64,000 nt of DNA from Berghia stephanieae (lineage: Eukaryota > Mollusca > Gastropoda > Nudibranchia > Aeolidiidae). Positions 11,789 through 25,100 of this stretch are shown here, piece by piece. Location of the stretch: assembly GCA_034508935.3 (NCBI GenBank), contig CM067448.1, positions 45,561,766-45,625,765 of the forward strand, in the 5' to 3' direction. The notes under the pieces were generated by a model. It saw nothing but the letters and a program-made list of their open reading frames with translations, was not told the origin of the DNA and did not search any database. The position numbers and the translations under genes were made by a program. Each line of letters opens with the position of its first letter. Position 1 is the first letter of the stretch.

Positions 11789-14700
11789 CAGTAAGTAGAA
11801 TTTACACGTCATTGCAGGCTTATTTTTGTTTGTTTGCTTTTAATGGTTGCAACACGTTTAAGTCATTTCAATGAAAAAGGAAGAAAATGGGATAATATAA
11901 AACATCTAGATTACAATAAAAATAACAAAAGTAAGACAAAGGGGAATGGTACAAAGAGGGAACAGATGTATATTCCAAGAGCATACCATCAATCCTGCTT
12001 AGTTTGAGATCTCCTTAAAGTCTCATCCAGACACAAGCACAGGATCCGACAAAGAGGAACACACTCAAATGCTTACATTATTAATTTAAAACAACTAATA
12101 TTTCAATGCATAACAGACAGATGATTTACAACGAAAAAAATGTCACCTCCCAAAACTATTACTATACATTTGACCCTGTCCAAGGAAAGGACAAAACTAA
12201 GTTTCATTCCTAAGTCTCATTCCAGGACAAAGACAGAAAGCAAGTTGAAAAACAGATACAGGGGTATAGAAGACACATTGCCTCCCTGCCCACTATGGGA
12301 GGTCAAGAACTCCATCCAGATTACCAACCAAGTTTAAAATACTAAAATTTGTAGATAATCCAATTGCTTTGAGTCAAAGATGAACATTTATTTGGTTTTG
12401 AGAGCAGCGACATAAACTGAACAATTTAATAATAATGATAAAAGAAGGACATTCATAACAATCCTATCACAAAGATCAGAGGATCTGGGAGTATTAATTT
12501 TTTTTTTTTTTAATATATAAAGAAATATATTGGAATAAATATTTTGTGGATAGATTTTATATCATTTTCAAAATACAAAAGCTTTTCAAAATTTTATTTT
12601 CAAATCTTTTACAAAGTGCACAAAGAGATTTCTTTGTGAGGTTAGATCATTCTCAAACTTAAATTAGAAAGTAAAAAAAAAAATCTCATAAGAAGAATCA
12701 TTATGATCACTACACAAAGCCTTACGTTTTGGTCTTGACAGATTTCTGTTGTTTGTACTCAGCTTTAATCGCCTTGATGTCTTTCTTGACTGATTTTATT
12801 TCATCATTCTTGGAGTCAATCTTTTGAGTGGAAAGATAAATCAACACAATTAATTAGAAACGCAATATCAGATATTTTTAACAGCTTGAAATAAATTCTA
12901 AGAAATGAGACTTGAAGCTCTCAAAGAGAAGGCGAAAGTTCAGCCAAAATGATCTTCCAATGGGAAGAAAATCCAACTCAATTTGTCATTTACAGTCTGA
13001 ATTGAAATTTTATTTTCTGAAAGGATAGTTACAATCAAACTAAATTATATAACAGTAGGATTTCCAAAAAATACATTGAAAATGTCTACTGATACTAAAG
13101 AGGTGCAAATTCTCACGAGCTCAGATGAACAGTTCTTGTTATTATTTAATATTATATCAGACATGTCACAAGCTACAAACAAATAAAAATCTCCATACTT
13201 TTTGTTTAAAAATGTGAACCTACTCTTAAGAATATTAGGGGTCAAAATTGTTCCCTACAATCCATATTAAATTTTTGGCAACGATCACAGAATTACTGGA
13301 ACATTAAAAAATGATAAAACTACTTTAAACAGATTGATATAAACGTGCAATTCGTAAATCTTTTGTAAATAAGGGTAATTGTATAAACTGTTGACTCAAA
13401 TGATTATTTATAAAATCTGATAGGGCATAATGATTTGTCATTTGATGTTGGGAATCACCATCTGGCTGCCTTGTTGCCAGATTCACTTGTGTGCATCTAC
13501 ATACTTTATTACCAGACCGATTTTGATGTTGATGGCTCAAAAGAATCGTCTCAGTTTGTTGATTTCCCAAGTATTGCTGGTTCTCCACTAATTTTAAGAG
13601 AAATATGTATGAATGCAATAAGTATAACTTATAGCTAGTTTCCATGAATTTTCACCTCAAAATGCTTTTTTGTAATTGTAATTCACAGACCTGCCAACCT
13701 TCCCAGAATGAAAAGTATATTCTATGATCCTAAAAAGTGTATTTTTTAAGCAAAAAAGTGTATTTTGTCCTCATGTGTGGAAAATAAAAGTGTGCAAAAT
13801 ACAAAAATTTATATAAAAGCTAACATCAAACCCAAATCAAAAATAAACTGCGATCTTCATCATTCAAACATTCGTTTGCAGCAATCACGAGTAATTATAA
13901 AATCATCGGTTTATCGAGAAACTAAAACTTAATGACCATTTTAAATCAGTTTAAGGCTCAAATTGCAAATATCTAAGGATATTGCTTTCCAAACACTCAA
14001 AGAAATGACCAAAAGACCCCAAATATGTTGGTAGTATTGATGCTAGTGCCTGTCAAAGAAATGACCAAAAGACCCCAAATATGTTGGTAGTATTGATGCT
14101 AGTGCCTGGTGGTGGTTGTAGCGATGGTGCTCTCGTGGTGGTGGTGAAGGAAGTGATGTGGTGAAGGAAGAAGTGATGTGGTGGTGGTGGTGGTTGTGGC
14201 AGTGACAATGCTGTGATGGTGGTTGTAACTGTGGTGATGGTATGAGATGATGATGCTGATGTCCCAAATGAAGTTGTGATGGTGATATACCAGCCCAGTA
14301 AATCAGTTGAAGGTTTTGAGATAAAATATTTGTGAGAGTGGTCTTCAATCTAATAGAGATGACAATTTGCAGCAGTGACAAGATAATTTCCATTATGTTA
14401 TCAAATGATCCATATCTCTATCTCCCTTTTTTATAGCATTTACTACTACTCCTTCTACTACAACTACAACAATTCCTACAACCACTACTAGACTAGTACT
14501 ATTACTACTACCACTACTACTTCTACTCCTACCACTATTACTACAACTACTACATGCTAATACTATTACTGTTGGTCAAATGATGGGAAATTCACACATA
14601 TCACAGACAAGTTAAATACTTCTAGAGGATCCATATTGTTCCTAAAGCTGCCCAGTTGGTAATGAAAAAAAAAAAAAATCACTCATACAAAATAATAAAT

Positions 14701-15848
14701 CTTAAAAAAAAGATCATTAAATTTTTAAAAACAAAATAGAGTAATTTTAGTAGTTATAAAGGGAAATAATCCATTTATGTTTAAGCTTATCAGCAATACA
14801 GTTTTTAATTGAAAGCTTCATTGCCAAAGATGTTAGTTAAATTTAATTTTCACTTAAAATTTTCTATTTAACAAGTGGTAAAAGCTTAAATGTGGCCTGA
14901 CGCCATTTAAAGTATAAAATAAGCTTAAATGCATAATTCTATGCAAATCCTCAAAAAGTTATGAGAAAAATATTGGTGAAAACCGGCAACATATAACTAA
15001 CTGAAATGATAACAATAGTACAAACTGTGATGTATCATTCAGAAACACGGTCAACAATTGATGTATAACATGTTGTCATTTTCAACATCATTCATGCTTG
15101 AGAAGAAAAAAAATCAAAATATTACAAAAACAAAAATCGTACTAAGGAATCGTATCCACGTATTTGAGTCCAAAAATCGTACCGGTTGGCAGGTCTGAAT
15201 TCATAGGTCCAGAGACGCCAATTTTCAATTTGACTCACAGGAATTTCAGACACCACTCGGAGGAAAGAGAAATTTCTGCACACATCAAAAGGGAATTGGG
15301 ATGATATTTGGTATTGTGTTTACATATTGTATAGATCTAAATAGATAACTGATTACAAATATTTTCTGATATATGAACACATTGCCAAATACAACCCCAA
15401 CGTTTCCTTATTTCAAGTGAAGAAAAGCTCCAAAACATAATGATGGTAGTGAGGATGATGTTGTGTTGGTGGTTGTAGTAGTAGTAGTAGTAGTAATAGT
15501 AGTTGTAGTGATGATGACGATGTCATAATGGCTGTTGTAGTAGTGGTAGTGATAATGATGTGGTTGTGGTGGTGGTGACTGTGGTTGTAGTAGTAGTGAT
15601 GATGTGGTGTGGGTGGTTGTAGTAGAAGTGATGATGTAGTGGTTGTAGTAGTAATGACGATGTGGTGGTGGTGGTTGTAGTAGTAGTGGTAGTGATGATG
15701 ATGTGGTGGTGGTGGTTGTAGTAGTAGTGATAATGATGTGGTGGTAGTGGTTGAAGTAGTTGTGGCAGTGATGATGTGGTGGTGGTGGTGATTGTAGTAG
15801 TAGTGGTCGTGATGAAGATGCAGTGGTGATGGTTGTAGTGTGTGTGTG

Positions 15849-15939
<91 letters not shown>

Positions 15940-16100
15940 AGAGAGAAAAGGAGTATGTTGAGGTCAAAAGCATCATGATAGTTGAGCAACACGAACTTTA
16001 AAAACAAACGAGGCTTAAGTTTGAGGTCAAAGTATTTGTTATTAATCCAGTAAGCGCAATTTATTGATTTGTGTATGTGTGCGTGTGTATGTGTGTGGAT

Positions 16101-16162
<62 letters not shown>

Positions 16163-19100
16163 TTAGTTGAGCTAAATTTGTTTAAAGGGTTTTTACGGCG
16201 CTTGCAACACTGGTTGCAGTGGTATTGGTGGTGGTAGGGGTGGCGTTGTGGTGGTTGTAATAGTAGTTGCAGGGATGGAGATGTAATGGTGGTGGTAGAG
16301 ATGATGAAGTAATAATGGTTGTAGTTGTCGTGGCATGGATGGTGATGTGGTGGTTGTTGCAGTAGTGGTGGTAGGGATGGTGATGTGGTGGTTGTTGCAG
16401 TAGTGGTGGTCGGGATGGTGATGTGATTGTTATAGTGTAGTGGTAGTGATGGTTGTAGTCAGAGACGCCAAATTAAAATTTGGCTCACAGGAGTTTCAGA
16501 CACCACTCGTAGGAATTTCAATGCCGAAAGAGGAATTTCCGCACATCAGAGAAAGGAATTGGAATGTTACATTAACACATTGCCAAATACAATCCCAAAG
16601 TTTCCTGTAGTATACTGGTGATAGTGGTAGTGAGGATGAGGTGGTGTTCGTGGTTGTAGTAATAGTGGTAGTGATGATGATATGGTGGTGGTTGAAGTAG
16701 TAGTTGTAGTGATGATGATGTGGTGGTGGCATAGTGGTTGTAGTGTTGTGGTCGTGATGTTGATGGTTGTAGTACAAATGGTAGTGATGATGATGTGGTG
16801 GTGGTGGTTGTAGTAGTAGTCGTGATAGTGATGATAATGTAGTGGTTGTGGTTGTAGTCGTAGTAGTGGTAATGATGATGTGGTGATGGTGGTGGTTGCA
16901 GTAGTAGTGGTAGTGATGATGTGGTGGTGGTGGATGTAAGTAGTAGAAGTGGTAATGATGATGTGGTGGTTGTAGTAGTAGTGGTAGTGATGATGTGGTG
17001 CTGGTGGTTATAGTAGTAGTGGTAGTAATGATAATGTTGCAGTGGTGGTTGTTGTAGTAGTAGTAGTTGTGGTGAAGATGATGTGGTGGTGGTAGTCGTA
17101 GTAGCAATGGTAGTGATGATGATGTGGTGGTGGTGGTTGTAGTACAAATGATAGTGATGATGATATGGTGGTGGTTGTAGTAGTGGTGGTAGTGATATGA
17201 TGTGGTGGTGGTGGTTGTAGTACAAATGGTAGTGATGATGGTGTGGTAGTGGTGGTTGTAGTAGTAGTGGTAGTGATGATGTGGTGGTGGTGGTTGTAGT
17301 AGTAGTGATAATGATGATGTGGTGGTGGTGGTTGTAGTAGTAGTGGTAATGATGATGTGGTGGTGGTTGTGGTAGTTGCAGTGATGATGATGTGGTGGGG
17401 GTGGTTGAAGTAGTAGTGATAGTGATGATGCGGTGGTGGTTGTAATAGTAGTGGTAGTGATGATGCGGTGGTGGCGGTGGTGGTTGTAGTAGTAGTGGTA
17501 ATGATGATGTTGTGGTGGTTGTAGTAGTAGTGGTAATGATGATGTTGTGGTGGTTGTAGTAGTAGTGGTAGTGATGATGTGGTGGTGGTTGTAGTAGTAG
17601 TGATAATGAAGATGTGGTGGTTATAGTAGTAGTCGTGGCAGTGATGATAATGTAGTGGTGGTGGTTGTAGTAGTAGTAGTGGTAAAGATGATGTGGTGGT
17701 GGTGGTGGTGGTGGTGGTGGTGGTGGTGGTGGTGGTTGTAGTAGTGGTAGTGATGATGTAGTGGTGGTGGTTGCAGTAGTAGAAGTGGTAATGATGATGT
17801 GGTGGGGCTGGTGGTTGTAGTAGTAGTTGTAGTAATGATGATGACGTTGTAGTGGTGGTGGTTGTAGTGATGATGTGGTGGTGGTAGCTGTAGTAGCTGT
17901 GGAAGTGATGATGATGTGGTGGTGGTGGTGGTTGTAGTAGTAGTGGTAGTGGTGATGATGTGGTGGTGGTGGTTTTAGTAGCAGTGGTAATGATGATGTG
18001 GTGGTGGTGGTTGTAGTAGTAGTGACGATGGTTGTAATATTAGTGATGATGATGAAGTGTTTGGAGGGGGAGGGGGGGGGGGGGGGTATCCTTGGAGCAA
18101 ATTGACCTCACCGGAATTTGACGGGAGTTGCCCGGGAACCGAAATTTTTGGCTCCAGACCGGAGTTTTTTTCCGGTGAGACCGGAGTTTTGGCATCACTG
18201 TGTAGTAGTAGTGATGATGGTTGTAGTTGTAGTAGTAGCAGTGGTGATGATGACGATGTGGTGGTGGTTGTTGTAGGAGTGGTAGTGATGATGATGATGT
18301 GGTGGTGGTGGTTGTAGTTGTAGTGATGATAGTGTGGTGGTTGTAGAAGTAGTGGTAGTGATGGTTGTGGTTGTAGTAGTAGTGATAGTGATGATGATGT
18401 GGTGGTGACAGTTGCTGCTGTAGTGGTAATGATGATGTGGTGGTGGTGGTTGTTGTTGTAGTGGTAATGAAGATGATGTTGTGGTGGTGGTTGTATTTGT
18501 AGTGACCGGACTGAACGAGGGGCGGGGGGGCTTGGGGGGGGGGGGGGAAGAGTATCCTTGGAACAATTAAGCATCACTGGAATTCGACGGAAGTTGACCG
18601 TAACCCGGAATTTTTTGCTCCAGACCGGATTGTTTTTTCTGTGAAACTGGAGTTTTGGCATCACTGCATATGTCACATTATCAATTTCTCACAAATATGA
18701 TAATAATTTCATCAGTTTTCCCCTGAATTTTTTATCTGAAAAATCAGAATCAGGCCGACTTTGTACACTTGTACAAGTGGCAGATTTGCTATTTACTCCA
18801 AGGATTTTTATATACCCTGTAAACAATTCATTTTTTCAGCTTTCACTAGTGTTTGCAGAGAGAAAAAAAGAGAGATAATGTATTAAAATTACAATTTTTT
18901 AAATTGTTTTAAAAAGTAACCTTTTTCTGTAAGTTTTCCATGGTCTTTTCAAACGTCTTGGGCACAGCACGTTGATGGTTACACAAGATGGCCACAGCCC
19001 TGTTAGCACGATTATAAGATAGTAGCTTGGCAGCTGGCAAGTCATCGGCTGAAATCAGGAGATTCCAAATGGAGATTATTGTCAGAAATATCACTGTCAA

Positions 19101-22100
19101 TCCTATTGTTAGGGTCAAAGAATTAAATGACATCAAATTTGCTTCTTGGTGATTGGTGTATCAGAAATTGATGGTAAACAGGGGAAATAATTTGGAAAAA
19201 AAAGTAAAAAATTATTTAAATAGCAAAGTAAAAATAATAATCCTTATAATACCATTGTTTATACTCCTCTACAAAAAAAAATAAATAAATAAAAAATAAA
19301 AACTTTTGTTTTTTGTTTGTTTGTTGCTTTAGGTCTCTTCCAACACAATTGAGGTTATATGAGAGACCGCTGAAACAAAAAAACAAGCAATCTAACAAAA
19401 ATAGTACAAATGTCAATCAAAATCATAACCTAAAGATATCATAAGCTAAATTATAAATAACCAAGAACAAACAGGCAGAGGATTTACAGGAAAAAAAATA
19501 TCCCCTGTCAAAAATACAATCACAAACCAAAGAAGCAGGATAGGCTAGTAAAGAGAAGAAGAAACGACATCACTATCGGATCGTACACCCATGCGAACAT
19601 CATAGGTATATGATTCAAGGGTGATGCTCCCATCCAACCACCCGCAAATAAAAACTTCAAAGTAAGGATCATAACTAAGACTGGGAGATTGGTAATATTT
19701 CAAAATATTATTGAAAATCCATAAATCACCACAAAAATCTAGTGTAAATTTTGTTTCGGGGTTTTTTACAGCACTTGCAACATTTTAGGTAATTCTGGCA
19801 CCAATGTTTGTTTGTTTTTTAAGAGTTTTAAAGCGCTTGCAACACTTTAAGGTCATTTTGGCATCAGTAAAAAGGGAAGACAAAGGGGACTCAATGTGCT
19901 TTTTTTGACATCGACTAAAAGTTACATCCAGGCAGAAGCAAAGAAACCCGTTATGAACGATACCCTCAAATGTTTACAAAATACAATATATCCAAAACTA
20001 CGGAAACCAATACAGAGATGATTTAAAAGAGAAAAAAAGTATCATCTCTCAAAAAAAGGAATTATTAGACCTGCATATGAGTCCTGACCAAATTGTCTGA
20101 ACTTTTTCACACATATCGCCTTACCGGATCTTGTATTTTGTAACTCAGTACTTAGTCATATAGATTTTCTTTTGGATTGTCCTACCGAATATATTTATTT
20201 TAAAATGTTAAAAAGTACCAAATATTTATAGGGAGAAGGAACAGCATGGAGGTAGAGTGGTAGTTTGATATTTTTTCAAACATAAAAATTTATAATTATT
20301 TTTGTACATAGACAGATAGGCCTTTAAAAACCATTTAATAAGATACCTTACTTTTGGATTTGGATAAACAGTTCTAAAGTTATGATGATTTTACTACTCT
20401 AAATTTACTCTTACAAAAATCTCAAAATTGATTGAGAATTTCCCCACTGGACAGCCTATCGATAAGGTGATTACTGATTAAAACGGGATTTTAGCATAGA
20501 AAAAAAGAGGGTTGGTCACTTGTGGTCAACATTAAACATACTGCACTGTCTTCAATCTTTATGAAATTTGATATAGACATAGACAAATGAATTATCTAGA
20601 TGCCTTCACTTTTATTTTTTTTGCTATCTCAATTTTGAAAAAGATTTCAAAAGTTTTAAAATGACGTTATTTTTATCAAATTATAATTTTTGATACAATA
20701 TGTCAACATTGATTTCAATCACATCAAAAGAAATCTTGATCTCTGCCCTTTAAAATGATACCAGAGCCGTTCATATACTGTGAAAAATACAGAGCTGCCA
20801 ACCCCATCTGATGAGAATGTGTACAATGGGACCTCAAAATGGGGGAGATTTCATAAAAATGGGTACAATCCTGAAATCGATGGAAACTAACCATTGTGAA
20901 AGTAAGAGGAAGGTATATTTACATAAAGTCACACTGCACAAGCTCAATTGCAGCAACAATGATGTTCTCAAGACTATTATCCAATACTTTCAGAATTCTA
21001 CCTCTCAGCATGACGATAATAATTGGTCAAAAAAATATATGAACATCCACTTGGTCAATAAGGTTTCTCACAATAGGCTAGTAATAATATGAATTACAAC
21101 TAAAGAAAACTGAAGTGACTCTGTACACAGAAAATGGGTACAATCTTGGGGGAAATGCGTACAAGCGTACAGTCGCTGAAAATGCGTACAATTCCGCATT
21201 TTTTGCAGTAGGTTAGCAGCTCTGAAAATAATGCAACAGTGATTATGTGAAATTGTGTTATTCAAATTTTAACCCAAAGTTGCACTTCACTTGTCCAATG
21301 GCTAATCGGCACCTGTCTACCTACAGACTGGAATCAATTTCAGTTAGGGCTAGGGTTGAGTGAGTTAAGAAATCTTGTGAAGCTTGGAGAGAGGACGAGT
21401 CTCTGTCTCAGCAGTGAAAACAGCCGCAACGACTGAGTTGGTTTTTTTTCTCTTGTGTTACTCACTTTGACTTTGAGAATGCCTCTTTATGACATGAATG
21501 ATTTTCCTTTGCCACCGTAACCGGACCCCCCACAGTAGTTTTTAACCTGGAATAATTGATCTTATCTCTAAAGAGCAATAACCATCCCAATCATTAGACT
21601 TTAATCCACTGGCAAAAAAAATTTTTTTAAATGCAGCACCCGGCTGTGCTGGCTTTCTCACGTACTCCGAAAGAAAACCATCGGTGCAGTCTTTCTCTTC
21701 CAGATCCCATTTGAATAGATTTCGAACACCATTCTCAACTGACTTCAGATCCGACGAACGGTCAAAGAATTGTTCAGGCATGATAACAAAAAAATAATGT
21801 AAAATATACGACAAATCCAGAAAGTTGATTGATAGAGCGAATAAAAGTGAAATGTAGCAACGTTCAATTGAAAAACAAAAGTTACTTGAATGGAATAGCG
21901 AAAGTATGAAAACGAAAGTTAACGAACTGCGCAAACTCGATTATATCGACACACTTCTCGTTTTTCAGACAGTGAAGAGTTGCGGTCAAAGTTTCCCGAT
22001 AATTGCCGAACGAGCGCTTGAGAGTGCCGACAATATGGTCGGCAATCCGATGCCCATTCATCGACACTTGACTGCTCGCCGCTGGTCGAGTTGGGGATCG

Positions 22101-25100
22101 CCGACACTCCGACAATTGACGTCACTCGCAATCAGATTACTTTAGCAATAAAAAAATAAGTGATCCGGGAGATCGCAACGACCGTGATTGTCGGAAAACT
22201 GACAATTGTCGGCACACATGCAGGTCTAAATTATACAATTAACTGTCTGTCATAACCAAGAAAAAAACAAGCAATATATTACAATATCAATCCCAGAACA
22301 AATACAAGAGCACAGGGATAGGGAAAACAGATAAGGGGAAAAGAAAACACCTCTTCAACAACCACCATGAAAAGCCAAAAGACTCCAACCAGAAAACTGT
22401 TATCATATGATTATTCATTAAGATGAATCATTTTAATGTTTTTTTGTTTTTAAGGATTTTACGGCGCTTGCAACACATTAAGGTCAAATCAGCGCCAGTA
22501 AAAAGGAAGAAAATGGGATAGTAAAAAGTTCTAGAATTACAATTAAAGCACAAAAGAAAAGGTGAGACAAAGGGGAATTGGTTCAAATAGGGAACAGATG
22601 TAGATTCCAAGAGCACACCATCAAAGTACTTAGTTTGAGATCACCCAAAAGTCTCATCCAGACACAAGCTCAGGTCCCAACTAAGAGGAATACACTCAAA
22701 TGTTTACAACTCATATAACATAATATGTAAACATAATACAATGCACAACAGAGAGATGATTTACAAGGAAAAAAATATCATCTCCCAAAACTCTAACTAT
22801 CCATTCGACCGTTTATCTCCCAGCCAAGGAACTCCAGCCATGGTCAGGACAAAACTAAGTAATCTCATCCCAAGACAAAGACAGAAAGCATGTTGGAAAA
22901 CAGATATAAGGGGATAGAAGACACAGTATGTACCCCCCCTGCCCACTATGGGAGGTCAGGAACCCCACCCAGTAAGATGAATCAAAAAGTGTTCAAAAGC
23001 TATACAATATTAAACACTTTTATTCTGTGAAAACAAAATATGTTAAATTTGAAAGACTGATTCATACATTTTTAGTGCCTCTTTAAAAAGAGCATTCATC
23101 AAATGATGGTTATTACAACCTCAAATGATGGGTATTACAACCATGACAGCCAAACACAATCCTGGATACTTTTCTCGTTATTTTATTGCATCTTGCTTTA
23201 AAAAAACAAAAACAAAAAAAAAATAATTTCTTAGCTTTAAAAAATATCCAATAAAGTTGAGATGGGTGGACAAGGGAAATGAGAAATAAAAAAAATATGA
23301 AAGACTGCAGAAATATTTTAGAAATTTCCAGGTTAGTTAAGAAAAGGTTTTATGAATAAACTGCATAGTGACAGGTACGATTATGAGTGCTTTGTAAAAC
23401 CACAGGAAATTCAGATAATTTCCATCAGCTTACGTAGCAAACATACCCACAATGTAAAATGCTGAAAGTATTTTGATAGTTTCCACTTACAATTTGTGAG
23501 AAGTTCAAGTTGCTCTGATAAGGTTCTTGAGGCATTGTAAGTACGGAATACTTTAGCTGTCAGGCCATCCATCAAATCTTGTAGATGTTTATTCAGAATA
23601 ACCGTCTGTGAAAAAAGACATTAATTAAACACTTAACTTACAAAATTATCATTAATTTAATAATATGTGACATTAAAAAATCAGCTTATCCACACCAGCA
23701 ACCAGCTGAGCTCAAGCCCTTTGGTCTTGTGTCATGAAGTAAAAATTGGATATTTTAATAATAATAAAAATAATCCATGTATTTTAGCACTACTATAAAT
23801 TCCAGTACAGAACAATTTATCTCTCCCAAGGTGGAATTTTTAAAAAAAGATCTAGCAGATAAGCACTGACACTAAAAACGAAACGAGAGAAAACTGGTAC
23901 AATGAGCAACGATACTATCCAATAACGACGAAGGTATTCAACAAAAATTTAAAACTTACATTCAGCCTGTCGAATAGATCATCTTCAGGTTGTTTGTTTT
24001 CCATAAACAACTGGAGATTCTTGAAAACCCTTTTTTCCACAGGTATAGAGTTTTGGTAACGGATAGAATCCTTACCTTTAGAATATAGGATAAAAAAAAG
24101 AAAAAAAAAAACGTGGTAGAAACAATTCCTATTCTTGGTCAATCACAAGATTTACAAGTTCTTCAAAGTATTGACAAAAAGTATATTATATTAAGAATTC
24201 CTTCAGTGCCATTTGGCCCATGAAGCCGTGGTTTATCCCAGTTTCCATAGTGTTAAACAACAGTAGCATGCCCTCTGTTATTACATAAAATAATGACAAA
24301 TTACTTTTTAAAATGAACAAGAAGGATCATACATACCAAGAAAATCAAATTCGACAACGTAAGGCTTTCCACCCTTTTCTTCATGTAAAGTGATGTGCTC
24401 AACACGCAATGAACAGCAACCTACTGTGTCTGCACTTTCTTCTCCATCTTTCTCATTTCCAGCCCTGAGTGCGAGCTGCAGAGAAAATAATTCAAAAATG
24501 TCACAAATGTTTTGATTTTCACATAAACACAACTATCTATGTAATGGCTCTTACAAAAAGTTGTGATGTTCCAAAAATATCTAATATAAAATAAACATTT
24601 ATAATGGACAAAAAAAAATCCTTAATAAACAGGAATGCAAATGTTTTTTGTTGTCCTTGTTGGCTGTTCAATCTTTTCAGCTGACAAATACATACTTTAA
24701 AAGAATAAATTAAAAATTAATGTGGTAAAGTTTCGTCACTTTAAACAATAATATTTAGCTCAATTTAGCAATCCTTAGTTACATAGCTAATGCTTCTCTT
24801 TGTTTACAATCCGAGAAAGGACGTACTGAATATTTCTCTGCCATCGACCTAGTTCTATAGTAGTGTATTTATGTTTTCATCTGGTTTATTTTTGTTGTTG
24901 GCTGAAGAAGGGTTTTGAGCCTAAAACATTCCGTGTTCGGCATTTTGTTATTTTTTAAAGCTATTATATTCATTTTTGGTATTAATTTTTACAGTCAACA
25001 GCTTCTAGCAGCTTAGCATCACTTTTACCAAGAGTAGCGGTTTCTTATATGAAGTGAGCTAATTGGTAGATATCATTGAAATAAAATGTGTTTGAATAAT

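Larger units (their letters stand above)
20066..22228. mobile_element. TIR element E4 (2.2 kb with nested E2), 6-bp target duplication
   Basis: Termini TAGACCTGCATATG and (inverted) TAGACCTGCATGTG, 13 of 14 matching, flanked by exact AATTAT at 20060-20065 and 22229-22234. Subterminal blocks AATTGTC(T/A)G...TTTT are shared by both ends. It contains the intact smaller element E2 (20790-21224) and, on the minus strand near its right half, a coding remnant (21620-21781). The right 300 bp is unusually CpG-rich for this window. Confidence 0.75.

Noticed and set aside
8947-18508. CRISPR-like array of regular repeats
   Set aside because: Units are irregular, have no spacers and lie in introns of an animal gene.
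15408-18676. Several 180-230 aa His/Thr/Ser/Tyr-rich frames on the minus strand
   Set aside because: They read through the GTGGTGGTTGTAG minisatellite; composition follows the repeat and all frames are equally open.
21882-22145. Three overlapping 70-79 aa frames in the CpG-rich part of E4
   Set aside because: Open by base composition on both strands; no conserved motif. Kept only as a note on E4's GC-rich end.
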